In this document: one piece after another, positions 21,871-28,232 of the stretch
Position numbering within the stretch: the first letter of the stretch is position 1
Layout: each line of letters opens with the position of its first letter
IMG/VR virus record: IMGVR_UViG_3300021962_000387
Location: 1 to 32,091 of that record
Length of the DNA: 32,091 bases
DNA from: a virus
Reading direction: 5' to 3' (one strand)
The notes under the pieces: generated by a model
What the model saw: the letters and a program-made list of their open reading frames with translations, nothing else
Database searches by the model: none
What the model was told of the DNA's origin: nothing
Made by a program: the position numbers and the translations under genes

Positions 21871-23055
21871 ATGAAGGACGGTCAGAAGAAGTTTCTCGAG
21901 CTTGCTGTTGCTAAGTTCGGTGCAGGTAATACGGTTGATCGTAACGAGATCGTTGCGTTTGCTGAAGAACAGGGTGTTCGTGGCGTCGACTTCTGGTGGA
22001 TGATCAAGCCAGAGTATCGCGTGACTCGTGGTTTCTATCGTATTCCTGGCGGTGAATCTCATGTTGAGATGGCTGCTGATATCGTTCCTATCTCTATCCG
22101 TCGTGAGACTCCTGTGGCTCCCAAGAAGTTTGATCCGAATGCAGTTTCCGAGCATGACTATGCTCAGGTTCCGGCTAAGGATAAGCACTACGTTCCGTTC
22201 GGTGAATTCAAGATGATTGAGAAGATCGTTGCTTCTGGCAAGTTCTTCCCTGTGTTCATCTCTGGTCACTCAGGCAACGGCAAGACGTTCATGGTCGAGC
22301 AGGTGTGTGCCAAGGTTAAGCGTCCGATGATTCGTGTTCAGATGTCGCGTGAGACTGACGAGGACGATCTCATCGGTGGCTTCCGTCTCATCGACGGTGA
22401 GACTAAGTTCATGAAGGGTCCAGTGCTTCGCGCGATGGAGATCGGTGCGTTGCTTCTCATCGACGAAGCTGACCGTGCTGATCCTGGCAAAGCGATGTGC
22501 TTGCAGGGTATCCTCGAAGGCAAGCCCTACTACATGAAGAAGACTGGTGAGATTGTCGAAGCTGCTCATGGCTTCAATGTGATTGTGACTGCTAACACGA
22601 AGGGTCGTGGTTCTGACGACGGTCGTTATGTTGCGGCTACGATGCTCGACGATGCTTGGCTTGAGCGCTTCCCGATCACTATCGAACAGGAATATCCGAC
22701 TGCTGCTATCGAGAAAAAGATCTTGACAAACTATCTCAGTGATGATACAATTACTGAAGATGATAAGGCGCTCATTGAGCATCTTACTGTTTGGTCGGAA
22801 ATCATCCGCAAGACTTTCACTGAAGGCGCGATTGACGAGCTCATCTCAACTCGTCGCCTTGTTCATATCGCACAAACGTATCGCATGATCGGCGATCGCA
22901 TGAAGGCTATCCGTTTGTGCATCAATCGTTTCGACGAAGAGACGAAGACTGCGTTCCTCGATCTCTATGCTAAGGTTGATCCTACGATCAATCCCGTCCC
23001 CGAGACTCCGGCTGCTCCACCCGCAGCGGAGAACACTCAGGAAGTTTCTTTCTGA
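21871..23055 (+). CDS. cobS: CobS/MoxR-like AAA+ ATPase
   Basis: A 394-residue AAA+ protein. The N-terminal 60 residues form a small winged-helix-like domain (VAKFGAGNTVDRNEIVAFAEEQG). The ATPase core has Walker A GHSGNGKT (132-139), Walker B LLLIDEAD (Asp198, Glu199), sensor 1 in VTANTKG and an arginine-finger region (WLERFPITIEQEYP). A helical lid and a Pro/Ala-rich tail follow (PVPETPAAPPAAENT). CobS is the ATPase of cobaltochelatase and homologues are common in T4-like cyanophages. Here the partner is the metalloprotease/VWA protein at 19285, so the pair may work as a MoxR-VWA-type remodeller. The RBS is AAAGGTG before ATG 21871. Confidence 0.88.
   Translation: MKDGQKKFLELAVAKFGAGNTVDRNEIVAFAEEQGVRGVDFWWMIKPEYRVTRGFYRIPGGESHVEMAADIVPISIRRETPVAPKKFDPNAVSEHDYAQVPAKDKHYVPFGEFKMIEKIVASGKFFPVFISGHSGNGKTFMVEQVCAKVKRPMIRVQMSRETDEDDLIGGFRLIDGETKFMKGPVLRAMEIGALLLIDEADRADPGKAMCLQGILEGKPYYMKKTGEIVEAAHGFNVIVTANTKGRGSDDGRYVAATMLDDAWLERFPITIEQEYPTAAIEKKILTNYLSDDTITEDDKALIEHLTVWSEIIRKTFTEGAIDELISTRRLVHIAQTYRMIGDRMKAIRLCINRFDEETKTAFLDLYAKVDPTINPVPETPAAPPAAENTQEVSF
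22723..22751 (+). promoter_or_regulatory. Possible internal promoter inside the CobS-like gene
   Basis: CTTGACA (-35 at 22723-22728), 17-nt spacer, TACAAT (22746-22751), inside coding sequence. It fits the same rule as the intergenic promoters and could raise expression of the winged-helix and S21 genes downstream, neither of which has a visible promoter of its own. It may also be chance. Confidence 0.4.
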
Positions 23056-23088
23056 GTGTAATTCAAACCACCAATGGAGTATATTGTT

Positions 23089-23352
23089 ATGACTAAGACT
23101 GCATCCGTTCTCACCGCTCTCCAGAATGGTGAGGAACTGACCGCTGCACAGATTCGTTCGCGATTCGGTGCAGGCAATCCTCATGAAGTGATTCGTTCGC
23201 TCCGTGAATCTGGTCACGCTATCTATCTGAACGAGCGCACGAATTCAAAGGGTGAAGTCACCCTGAAGTATCGCCTCGGCACGCCTTCGCGCAAGATGGT
23301 TTCGCTTGCTTATGCTATGATGGGCAACGAAGTTTTCACGCACGCAGCGTAA
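23089..23352 (+). CDS. Small winged-helix DNA-binding protein
   Basis: An 87-residue protein starting at ATG 23089, 9 nt after GGAG; an in-frame ATG at 23074 includes that RBS and is rejected. The order SVLTALQNGEELTAAQIRSRFG, then NPHEVIRSLRESGHAIYLNERTN and VTLKYRLGTPS, reads as helix, turn, recognition helix and a beta wing, typical of winged-helix regulators. The C-terminal helix (KMVSLAYAMMG) may dimerise. It sits just after the AAA+ gene and before S21, and may control phage or host transcription. The target is unknown. Confidence 0.65.
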   Translation: MTKTASVLTALQNGEELTAAQIRSRFGAGNPHEVIRSLRESGHAIYLNERTNSKGEVTLKYRLGTPSRKMVSLAYAMMGNEVFTHAA

Positions 23353-23359
23353 GCTATAT

Positions 23360-23391
23360 AGAGGGGGGATGGACCATTACGTCTCCCCTCT
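23360..23391 (+). other. Stable hairpin upstream of the S21 gene
   Basis: AGAGGGGGGA (23360-23369) pairs with TCTCCCCTCT (23382-23391), a 10-bp stem with one G-T pair and a 12-nt loop. No clean T-run follows, so it is not an obvious terminator. It ends 9 nt before the GGAG that serves S21, and could be an attenuator, an mRNA-stabilising element or a translational control site. Confidence 0.6.
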
Positions 23392-23410
23392 TACTTCTAT
23401 GGAGTTATAA

Positions 23411-23650
23411 TTGGCTACTGATAATCGTGAACCTTGGGAACACCTCAAGGGAATTTCTGTCACTGTTCGTAATAACGATGTGAACGGTGCTCTTCGCATT
23501 TTGAAGAAAAAGGTTCAGCGTGAAAACCTTCTGCGTGATCTTGCTGAGCACGAACACTATACAAAGCCTTCTATCAAGCGACGCATGAAGAAGCAAGCTG
23601 CTGTGGTTCGTTGGAGAAAAAAGCAGGCTGAGATTGCTGAAACGCTGTAA
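23411..23650 (+). CDS. rpsU: Ribosomal protein S21 (bS21) homologue, TTG start
   Basis: A 79-residue protein with the bS21 pattern: SVTVRNNDVNGALRILKKKVQREN, LLRDLAEHEHYTKPSIKRRMKKQAAVVRWRKKQAE, matching the R(D/N)NxVxxALxxLKKKxQRE and HYxKPSxKR motifs of bacterial S21. The start is TTG 23411, set by GGAG (23401-23404) six bases upstream; no ATG fits. bS21 binds the 30S platform next to the anti-Shine-Dalgarno and takes part in initiation. Phage-borne S21 is known in pelagiphages and other marine phages and is thought to replace the host subunit to favour phage mRNAs. The N-terminal 13 residues are extra compared with host S21. Confidence 0.88.
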   Translation: MATDNREPWEHLKGISVTVRNNDVNGALRILKKKVQRENLLRDLAEHEHYTKPSIKRRMKKQAAVVRWRKKQAEIAETL

Positions 23651-23691
23651 GCCTAGCATACATAATATCATCATTTCACTTTGGAGTAATC

Positions 23692-24549
23692 ATGGCAGCA
23701 ATTGAAATTTCAGTATCTATTGAAGAACTACGCAAAAAGAAGATCTTCGTCGCTACGCCAATGTATGGCGGTATCTGTGGTGGACAGTATTGTAAGTCAA
23801 CAGCTGATCTTGCTATGCTGGCTGCTCAGTATGGTATGGACGTTCGCTTCTTCTATCTCTTCAATGAATCACTCATTACTCGTGCACGAAACTATCTCGT
23901 GGACGAATTTTTGCGTTCAGACTGCACTCACCTGATGTTCATTGACTCGGACATTGGCTTTGACCCGAACGACGTTATCGCTCTTTCTGTTATCGCAGAA
24001 GAAGGATCAGACAAGCATATTGTATGCGGTCCTTATCCAAAGAAGTGTATCGCTTGGGAAAAGATCAAGCGCGCAGTCGATAAGGGATTTGCAGACAAAG
24101 ATCCTGGCGTCCTTGAAAAGTATGTTGGCGACTATGTCTTCAATCCAAAAGAAGGAACTGGATCTATCGCTCTCGATGAACCAGTTGAAGTTCTTGAAGG
24201 CGGCACTGGCTTCATGATGATTCAACGCGCTGCGTTGGAAAAGTTCCAGGCTGCATATCCACAATACATGTATAAGCCAGATCACGTTCGCACAGAACAC
24301 TTCGATGGTTCGCGCGAGATCCTTATGGCTTTCCAAGCTGAAGTTGATCCAGCATCTAAGCGATATCTATCAGAAGACTACTGGTTCTGCCAAAAGGCTT
24401 GGGATATCGGTATCAAAACTTGGTTGTGTCCTTGGATGAAGCTCCAGCACATGGGTTCTTATGTGTTTGGCGGTTCGCTTATTGATCTGGCTCAGATTGG
24501 TGCTGGCGCTACTGCTGACGAGAGCTCTAAACCAAAGAAGCTGAAATGA
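23692..24549 (+). CDS. GT-A-type glycosyltransferase
   Basis: A 285-residue protein with a nucleotide-sugar glycosyltransferase core: KKIFVATPMYGG at the start of the first strand (17-27), RARNYLVDEFLRSDCTHLMFIDSDIGF with the metal-binding DSD at 85-87, and EGGTGFMMIQRAALEKF later. Near the C-terminus, LSEDYWFCQKAWDIG carries a likely acidic catalytic region. Such enzymes in T4-like phages modify phage DNA, virion proteins or host surface sugars; the substrate cannot be read from the sequence. The RBS is TTTGGAG before ATG 23692. The lysine-rich tail (SSKPKKLK) is probably flexible. Confidence 0.8.
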   Translation: MAAIEISVSIEELRKKKIFVATPMYGGICGGQYCKSTADLAMLAAQYGMDVRFFYLFNESLITRARNYLVDEFLRSDCTHLMFIDSDIGFDPNDVIALSVIAEEGSDKHIVCGPYPKKCIAWEKIKRAVDKGFADKDPGVLEKYVGDYVFNPKEGTGSIALDEPVEVLEGGTGFMMIQRAALEKFQAAYPQYMYKPDHVRTEHFDGSREILMAFQAEVDPASKRYLSEDYWFCQKAWDIGIKTWLCPWMKLQHMGSYVFGGSLIDLAQIGAGATADESSKPKKLK

Positions 24550-24554
24550 AACAC

Positions 24555-24583
24555 TTGACAACTGCACACAAACGTGATACTAT
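24555..24583 (+). promoter_or_regulatory. Sigma70-like promoter of gene 45
   Basis: TTGACA (24555-24560), 17-nt spacer, TACTAT (24578-24583), followed by a strong AGGAGG RBS. It opens the replisome operon. Confidence 0.8.
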
Positions 24584-24604
24584 TTACATCTAGGAGGTTA
24601 TATG

Positions 24605-25270
24605 ATGAAGCTATCTAAAGAAACTACGGAAATCCTCAAGAACTTCGCTGCTATCAATCCATCCCTGATCTTTCAGGCTGGTCAGATTCAGAAAACTGTT
24701 TCGCCACAGAAGACAGTTCTTGCTAAGGCTAACGTCAGCGAAAACTTCGACAAGGAGTTTGCTATCTACGACTTGTCTCAGTTTATCTCTACTGTTTCAA
24801 TGTTTGATGATCCTGATCTGAAGCTCGGTGATGAGTCCATCGTCATCAGCAATGGTAAGGCTAAGACAACTCTTCGTTATGCAAAGAGCGATTTGATCCA
24901 GTCACCTCCGTCTAAGGAAATCAATCTTCCTTCTACAGAGATCAGCTTTACTCTAGAAGACACCGCACTGCAGAGTGCGCTTCGTGCGGCTGGTGTTCTT
25001 TCTCTACCTGAGCTTGCTCTTGTCGGTCGTAACGGTAAAGCATATCTTGCTGCGATTGATTCTCGCAACGAAGCATCAAACTCATTTGAGTATGAAGTTG
25101 GTGAAGCTAAGGTAAACTACAAGATGATCTTCAAGATTGAAAACCTGAAGATCCTGAATCGCAATTATGAAGTTCGCGTTTCCGCTAAAGGTATCGCGCA
25201 CTTTGCTTCTAAGACTAATGATGTTGAATACTGGATTGCTACTGAACAGAGCAGCAAATACGGTGAGTGA
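24605..25270 (+). CDS. 45: Sliding clamp gp45
   Basis: Start chosen at ATG 24605 (7 nt after AGGAGG) rather than ATG 24602, because the protein then begins MKLSKETTEILKNFAAIN, matching T4 gp45 MKLSKDTTALLKNFATIN. The 221 residues are close to T4's 228. AIYDLSQFISTVSMFDDPDL and the C-terminal YEVRVSAKGIAHFASKTNDVEYWIA follow the family pattern. Gp45 is a trimeric clamp that tethers polymerase gp43 and also activates late transcription with gp55. A terminator follows, and clamp loader 44 lies beyond it, so the clamp may be made in excess of the loader. Confidence 0.94.
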   Translation: MKLSKETTEILKNFAAINPSLIFQAGQIQKTVSPQKTVLAKANVSENFDKEFAIYDLSQFISTVSMFDDPDLKLGDESIVISNGKAKTTLRYAKSDLIQSPPSKEINLPSTEISFTLEDTALQSALRAAGVLSLPELALVGRNGKAYLAAIDSRNEASNSFEYEVGEAKVNYKMIFKIENLKILNRNYEVRVSAKGIAHFASKTNDVEYWIATEQSSKYGE

Positions 25271-25274
25271 TTAT

Positions 25275-25305
25275 AAGGGGACTTCGGTCCCCTTCCTTCT
25301 TTTTG
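25275..25305 (+). terminator. Rho-independent terminator between 45 and 44
   Basis: AAGGGGAC (25275-25282), TTCG loop, GTCCCCTT (25287-25294), then CCTTCTTTTT. Since no promoter is seen before gene 44, this is probably a partial terminator that lowers clamp-loader expression relative to the clamp. Confidence 0.85.
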
Positions 25306-25318
25306 ATATGGAGCCAAA

Positions 25319-26257
25319 ATGCGCGAAGAATTCCTCTGGGTTGAAAAGTATCGTCCTCGTAAGATTGCAGATTGTATTCTGCCTGAAGATCTCAAAGCAA
25401 CATTCCAACAGTTTGTGAACGATGGTAATATTCCAAATCTTCTTCTCTCTGGTAGTGCTGGTGTTGGTAAAACTACAGTGGCTCGTGCCATGCTCGAAGA
25501 AATCAACGCGGACTACATCGTCATCAACGGATCGATGAATGGTAACATCGACACGTTGCGAACTGACATTCGAAACTTCGCTGCGACCGTTTCATTCACA
25601 GGCGGACGTAAGTATGTTATCCTTGACGAAGCCGACTATCTAAACGCAAACTCAACTCAACCTGCTCTTCGCAATTTTATGGAGGAATATTCGTCCAACT
25701 GTGGTTTTATCCTTACATGTAACTTTGTCAATCGTATCATCGATCCTTTGCATTCTCGATGCTCTGTAATCGAGTTCAAGATTGGTGCGAGTGAAAAGGC
25801 AGAGCTTGCAAAGCAGTTTCTTTCGCGCGCATGCGGGATCCTTGATCAGGAGAACGTAGGCTACGATAAGAAGGTTCTTGCTGAAGTTATCATGAAGCAC
25901 TTCCCTGATTGGCGTCGAGTGTTGAATGAGTTGCAGCGATACTCAGCTAGAGGTCAGATCGACTCTGGTATCTTGGCTTCTGTTGATAACGTAGAGATCA
26001 AGGAACTTGTTAAGTATCTGAAAAGCAGAGAATACGAAGCTATGCGTAAGTGGGTTGGTCAGAACTCTAGCATGGATGTGAATGTTCTGTTCCGCAAGCT
26101 CTATGACGCAGCAAGCACCGTTATGAAACCTGAGTCTATTCCTTCGCTCGTTATGGCTTTGGCTGACTATCAGTATAAGGCTGCGTTCGTTGTGGATCAG
26201 GAGATCAATTTGGCTGCTTGTATGACTCAGATTATGTTGGACTGTGAGTTCAAATAA
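25319..26257 (+). CDS. 44: Clamp loader large subunit gp44
   Basis: A 312-residue AAA+ protein (T4 gp44 319). It has FLWVEKYRPRKIADCILPE at the N-terminus, Walker A GSAGVGKTT (45-53), Walker B LDEAD (102-106) and the SRC arginine-finger motif in DPLHSRCSVIEF. A C-terminal helical collar holds MRKWVGQNSSMDVNVLFRKLYDAAS. With gp62 it opens and loads gp45 onto primer-template. The RBS is TGGAG before the ATG. Confidence 0.96.
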   Translation: MREEFLWVEKYRPRKIADCILPEDLKATFQQFVNDGNIPNLLLSGSAGVGKTTVARAMLEEINADYIVINGSMNGNIDTLRTDIRNFAATVSFTGGRKYVILDEADYLNANSTQPALRNFMEEYSSNCGFILTCNFVNRIIDPLHSRCSVIEFKIGASEKAELAKQFLSRACGILDQENVGYDKKVLAEVIMKHFPDWRRVLNELQRYSARGQIDSGILASVDNVEIKELVKYLKSREYEAMRKWVGQNSSMDVNVLFRKLYDAASTVMKPESIPSLVMALADYQYKAAFVVDQEINLAACMTQIMLDCEFK

Positions 26258-26284
26258 CATCTTGAAATCTGATGGAGATATATT

Positions 26285-26590
26285 ATGACTGCTGCAAGAC
26301 GTGAAGGTAAAGGCGCTAGAGTTTGGCGCAAGGTTCCAGATGAAACTGAAATGTTCGTGAACACACTCGACGGCAAGCAAGGTATCCGTGCCAAATGCTG
26401 TCCGTCTTGTGGTGAAACAAAAGCTCTAGGTCAGTTCTACTACAAAGGCATATCGAAGCGATTCGATAAGGTCACCGACCTTCATGAACGGATCTGTGTC
26501 GTATGCTGGGATGAGAAGAAGCTCTCTCAGAGGAGACGTAAAAACGAAGTTCCCGCTAACACTGTTATGAACTTTATCTCAAATGAGTAA
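26285..26590 (+). CDS. Zinc-ribbon-like protein inserted between 44 and 62
   Basis: A 101-residue basic protein with two Cys pairs, CPSC (39-42) and CVVC (71-74), about 28 residues apart, typical of a treble-clef or zinc-ribbon fold. Between them lies GETKALGQFYYKGISKRFDKVTDLHERI. The C-terminus is basic (KKLSQRRRKNE). T4 has no gene here. It overlaps the gp62 start by 8 nt, so it is co-translated with the loader and may be an accessory replication or nuclease factor. Cysteine spacing of this kind also occurs in HNH-type or HTH-linked zinc proteins, but no HNH residues are seen. Confidence 0.6.
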   Translation: MTAARREGKGARVWRKVPDETEMFVNTLDGKQGIRAKCCPSCGETKALGQFYYKGISKRFDKVTDLHERICVVCWDEKKLSQRRRKNEVPANTVMNFISNE

Positions 26591-26978
26591 TCCATTCGTA
26601 TACGTCGAGAGTGTCACTAACTCTAAAAAGAACCTGATGCGCGGGTCGGCGAACGACGAGCTATCAGAAAAGCTGTATAAGCCATTTCTGACGAATCGTT
26701 CGCTATCCTACTTTCAGGATTGTGTCCTTTACGCCAACGAGATGAATATGCGTTCTCATCTCGAGAACAAGTTGCAATATGAGTATTTCCTAAATAGCCT
26801 GCGGAAGCGGAAGAGGAAAGGCTCCAAATGGGGCAAAGATAAACCCGACGCGACCGTCGAAATGATCATGGAGTATTTCGGCTATGGTCGTGCTAAGGCG
26901 GAGCAGGTGCTCAGAGTCTTGACCGATGAACAGCTAGCCATGATCGAGGTAGCACTCGATAAAGGTGGAAAAGGATGA
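26583..26978 (+). CDS. 62: Clamp loader small subunit gp62
   Basis: A 131-residue protein resembling the first part of T4 gp62 (187 residues): NPFVYVESVTNSKKNL, then EKLYKPFLTNRSLSYFQDCVLYANEMN, and LENKLQYEYFLNSLRKRKRKGSKWGK. The C-terminal segment has MIMEYFGYGRAKAEQVLRVLTDEQL. Gp62 is the single non-ATPase subunit of the gp44(4)/gp62 loader. It is shorter than T4's, as in many non-enteric T4-like phages. Its stop overlaps the regA start (ATGA-type). Confidence 0.88.
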   Translation: MSNPFVYVESVTNSKKNLMRGSANDELSEKLYKPFLTNRSLSYFQDCVLYANEMNMRSHLENKLQYEYFLNSLRKRKRKGSKWGKDKPDATVEMIMEYFGYGRAKAEQVLRVLTDEQLAMIEVALDKGGKG

Positions 26979-27382
26979 ACGCATCGGTTGAAAACATGGT
27001 CGAAGTCAAACTTCGATCAGCAGAAGATTTCCTAAAGATTCGCGAAACACTAACTCGTATCGGAGTCGCATCTAGACGCGATAAGGTATTGTTTCAGTCA
27101 TGTCATATCCTGCATAAGCAGGGTCGTTACTATATCGTTCACTTCAAAGAATTGTTCGCCCTAGACGGTAAGCCTACAAACTTCTCAGATGAAGATAAGG
27201 CTCGTCGTAACACAATCGCCAATCTGCTTGCCGAATGGGAGTTGATTGATGTTGTTGATACAGAGCGAACTAAGGATCCTGTTGCGCCACTGAATCAAAT
27301 CAAGATTCTAGCGCATAAGGAAAAGCATGAATGGAAGTTGGAAGCCAAATACAATATTGGTAAAAAGCGAACCAACGACTGA
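26975..27382 (+). CDS. regA: Translational repressor RegA
   Basis: A 135-residue homologue of T4 RegA (122), with near-identical blocks: EDFLKIRETLTRIGVASRRDKVLFQSCHILHKQGRYYIVHFKELFALDG, EEDKARRNTIANLLAEWELIDVV and the end KEKHEWKLEAKYNIGK. RegA binds the start region of several early mRNAs, including its own and clamp genes in T4, and blocks ribosome binding. An in-frame Met at residue 8 (26996) would be nearer the T4 start but has no RBS; 26975 is coupled to gp62. The gene keeps its T4 place after 62, but 43 no longer follows directly. Confidence 0.95.
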   Translation: MNASVENMVEVKLRSAEDFLKIRETLTRIGVASRRDKVLFQSCHILHKQGRYYIVHFKELFALDGKPTNFSDEDKARRNTIANLLAEWELIDVVDTERTKDPVAPLNQIKILAHKEKHEWKLEAKYNIGKKRTND

Positions 27383-27387
27383 TCGTG

Positions 27388-27394
27388 CTAAATA
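27388..27394 (+). promoter_or_regulatory. Late-promoter-like CTAAATA upstream of hsp20
   Basis: CTAAATA, one base off the TATAAATA core at its first TA, lies between the regA stop and hsp20 (ATG 27451). The same GCTAAATAG sequence precedes the endolysin gene (28206), which supports it as a real variant of the late promoter. Confidence 0.5.
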
Positions 27395-27450
27395 GAACGT
27401 GATGCCTTCGGGGTCACATAACATAATCTCGCTTAATAGGAGACATTACT

Positions 27451-27912
27451 ATGAACGACTACGCACAATTCACAAAGATCCCATCACTCTTCGATAAGTT
27501 TGATCCTATGTCTGTCGGTTTCGACAAGACATTCAAACTGCTTGCTGATCAGCTCGAAACTATCGGCAAGAATGTTCCTGGCTATCCGCCATACAACATC
27601 AAGAAGGTTGATGAGAACAAGTATGTCATCGAAATGGCAGTCGCTGGATTCGCTAAGACGGATCTGGAAGTCACGCTGGATGGTGGTAAGCTAACCATCA
27701 CTGGTAAGACAAAGGACGCCAACGACGTGGATAATGCTAATGCGTATTACTTCTACAAGGGAATCGCAGAGCGCGCATTTACTCGCACGTTCACTCTTGC
27801 TGATTCTGTAGAAATCAAGAACGCAGAAATGGTTAACGGTATTCTTAAGGTATGGCTCGAGAACTTTATCCCTGAGCATAAGAAGCCTAAGAAGATCGAC
27901 ATCAAGGACTAA
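27451..27912 (+). CDS. hsp20: Small heat shock protein Hsp20
   Basis: A 153-residue alpha-crystallin-domain chaperone. The domain (about residues 45-145) has YNIKKVDENKYVIEMAVAGFAKTDLEVTLDGGKLTITGKTK, then RTFTLADSVEIKNAEMVNGILKVWLENFIPEHKKPKKIDIKD, ending in the family's C-terminal basic tail. Such proteins hold unfolding proteins in solution; in T4-like cyanophages hsp20 is common and may aid capsid or tail folding, or host proteins under stress. RBS TAGGAG before ATG 27451. A terminator follows. Confidence 0.92.
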   Translation: MNDYAQFTKIPSLFDKFDPMSVGFDKTFKLLADQLETIGKNVPGYPPYNIKKVDENKYVIEMAVAGFAKTDLEVTLDGGKLTITGKTKDANDVDNANAYYFYKGIAERAFTRTFTLADSVEIKNAEMVNGILKVWLENFIPEHKKPKKIDIKD

Positions 27913-27938
27913 TTCCTTTATTGAGATTTTCATTATGC

Positions 27939-27967
27939 GCTGGGCGGCAGCAGTCGCCCAGCTTTTT
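27939..27967 (+). terminator. Rho-independent terminator after hsp20
   Basis: GCTGGGCG (27939-27946), 8-nt loop, CGCCCAGC (27955-27962), then TTTTT. It separates hsp20 from the DUF1127/endolysin genes. Confidence 0.9.
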
Positions 27968-27989
27968 CCGTTTGCACAGGAGACACACA

Positions 27990-28160
27990 ATGATCAAATG
28001 GATCAAAGATACATACAGATACTATAACACAATCATCGAACTTTCTAAACTCACAGACAAAGAACTGAACCATCTTGGTCTCACACGTTTCGATATCGCA
28101 CAGGTAGCACTCAAAGAATACTGGAGATCAAATGGTATCCCTTCTCAATCTTTTCGCTGA
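27990..28160 (+). CDS. DUF1127-like small protein
   Basis: A 56-residue protein beginning MIKWIKDTYRYYNTIIELSKL, with the DUF1127 core L(S/T)DxELxxLGLTRxDIxxVA (TDKELNHLGLTRFDIAQVAL). The ATG at 27990 follows CAGGAGA; an in-frame start at 27921 would run through the terminator. DUF1127 proteins are small, basic, arginine-rich and abundant in alphaproteobacteria, where some affect small-RNA and stress responses. Finding one in a phage suggests an alphaproteobacterial host. Function here is unknown. Confidence 0.7.
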   Translation: MIKWIKDTYRYYNTIIELSKLTDKELNHLGLTRFDIAQVALKEYWRSNGIPSQSFR

Positions 28161-28209
28161 ATTCAAATCTATGCTCCGTTCCATGATGGGTAATCGTTTC
28201 TACGGCTAA
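28132..28209 (+). CDS. Possible 25-residue microprotein
   Basis: ATG 28132, six bases after GGAG (28123-28126), overlaps the end of the DUF1127 gene in another frame and encodes MVSLLNLFAEFKSM, LRSMMGNRFYG, an amphipathic helix. Its stop sits within the late-promoter-like CTAAATA. The RBS is good and the helix sensible, but very short ORFs arise by chance. Confidence 0.35.
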   Translation: MVSLLNLFAEFKSMLRSMMGNRFYG

Positions 28210-28212
28210 ATA
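28206..28212 (+). promoter_or_regulatory. Late-promoter-like CTAAATA upstream of endolysin
   Basis: CTAAATA followed by GG, then AAGGAGG RBS at 28221-28227 and ATG at 28233. A late-type site is expected for a lysis gene sitting within an otherwise early/middle region. Confidence 0.55.
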
Positions 28213-28232
28213 GGCTCCGAAAGGAGGCGCTC

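Noticed and set aside
20257-22782. Several reverse-strand open frames of 90-170 codons over the CobT/CobS-like genes
   Set aside because: All are antisense to intact domains, have no RBS or family pattern, and end at arbitrary places.
19285-23055. Cobalamin biosynthesis operon
   Set aside because: Only CobS/CobT-like proteins are present, no CobN or other corrin genes, and the VWA protein has a protease-type N-terminus.
26788-26795. CTAAATAG late-promoter-like match inside gene 62
   Set aside because: It is within coding sequence with no suitable downstream start and is short enough to occur by chance.
27921-27989. N-terminal extension of the DUF1127 protein
   Set aside because: It reads through the terminator hairpin, while a good RBS precedes ATG 27990.
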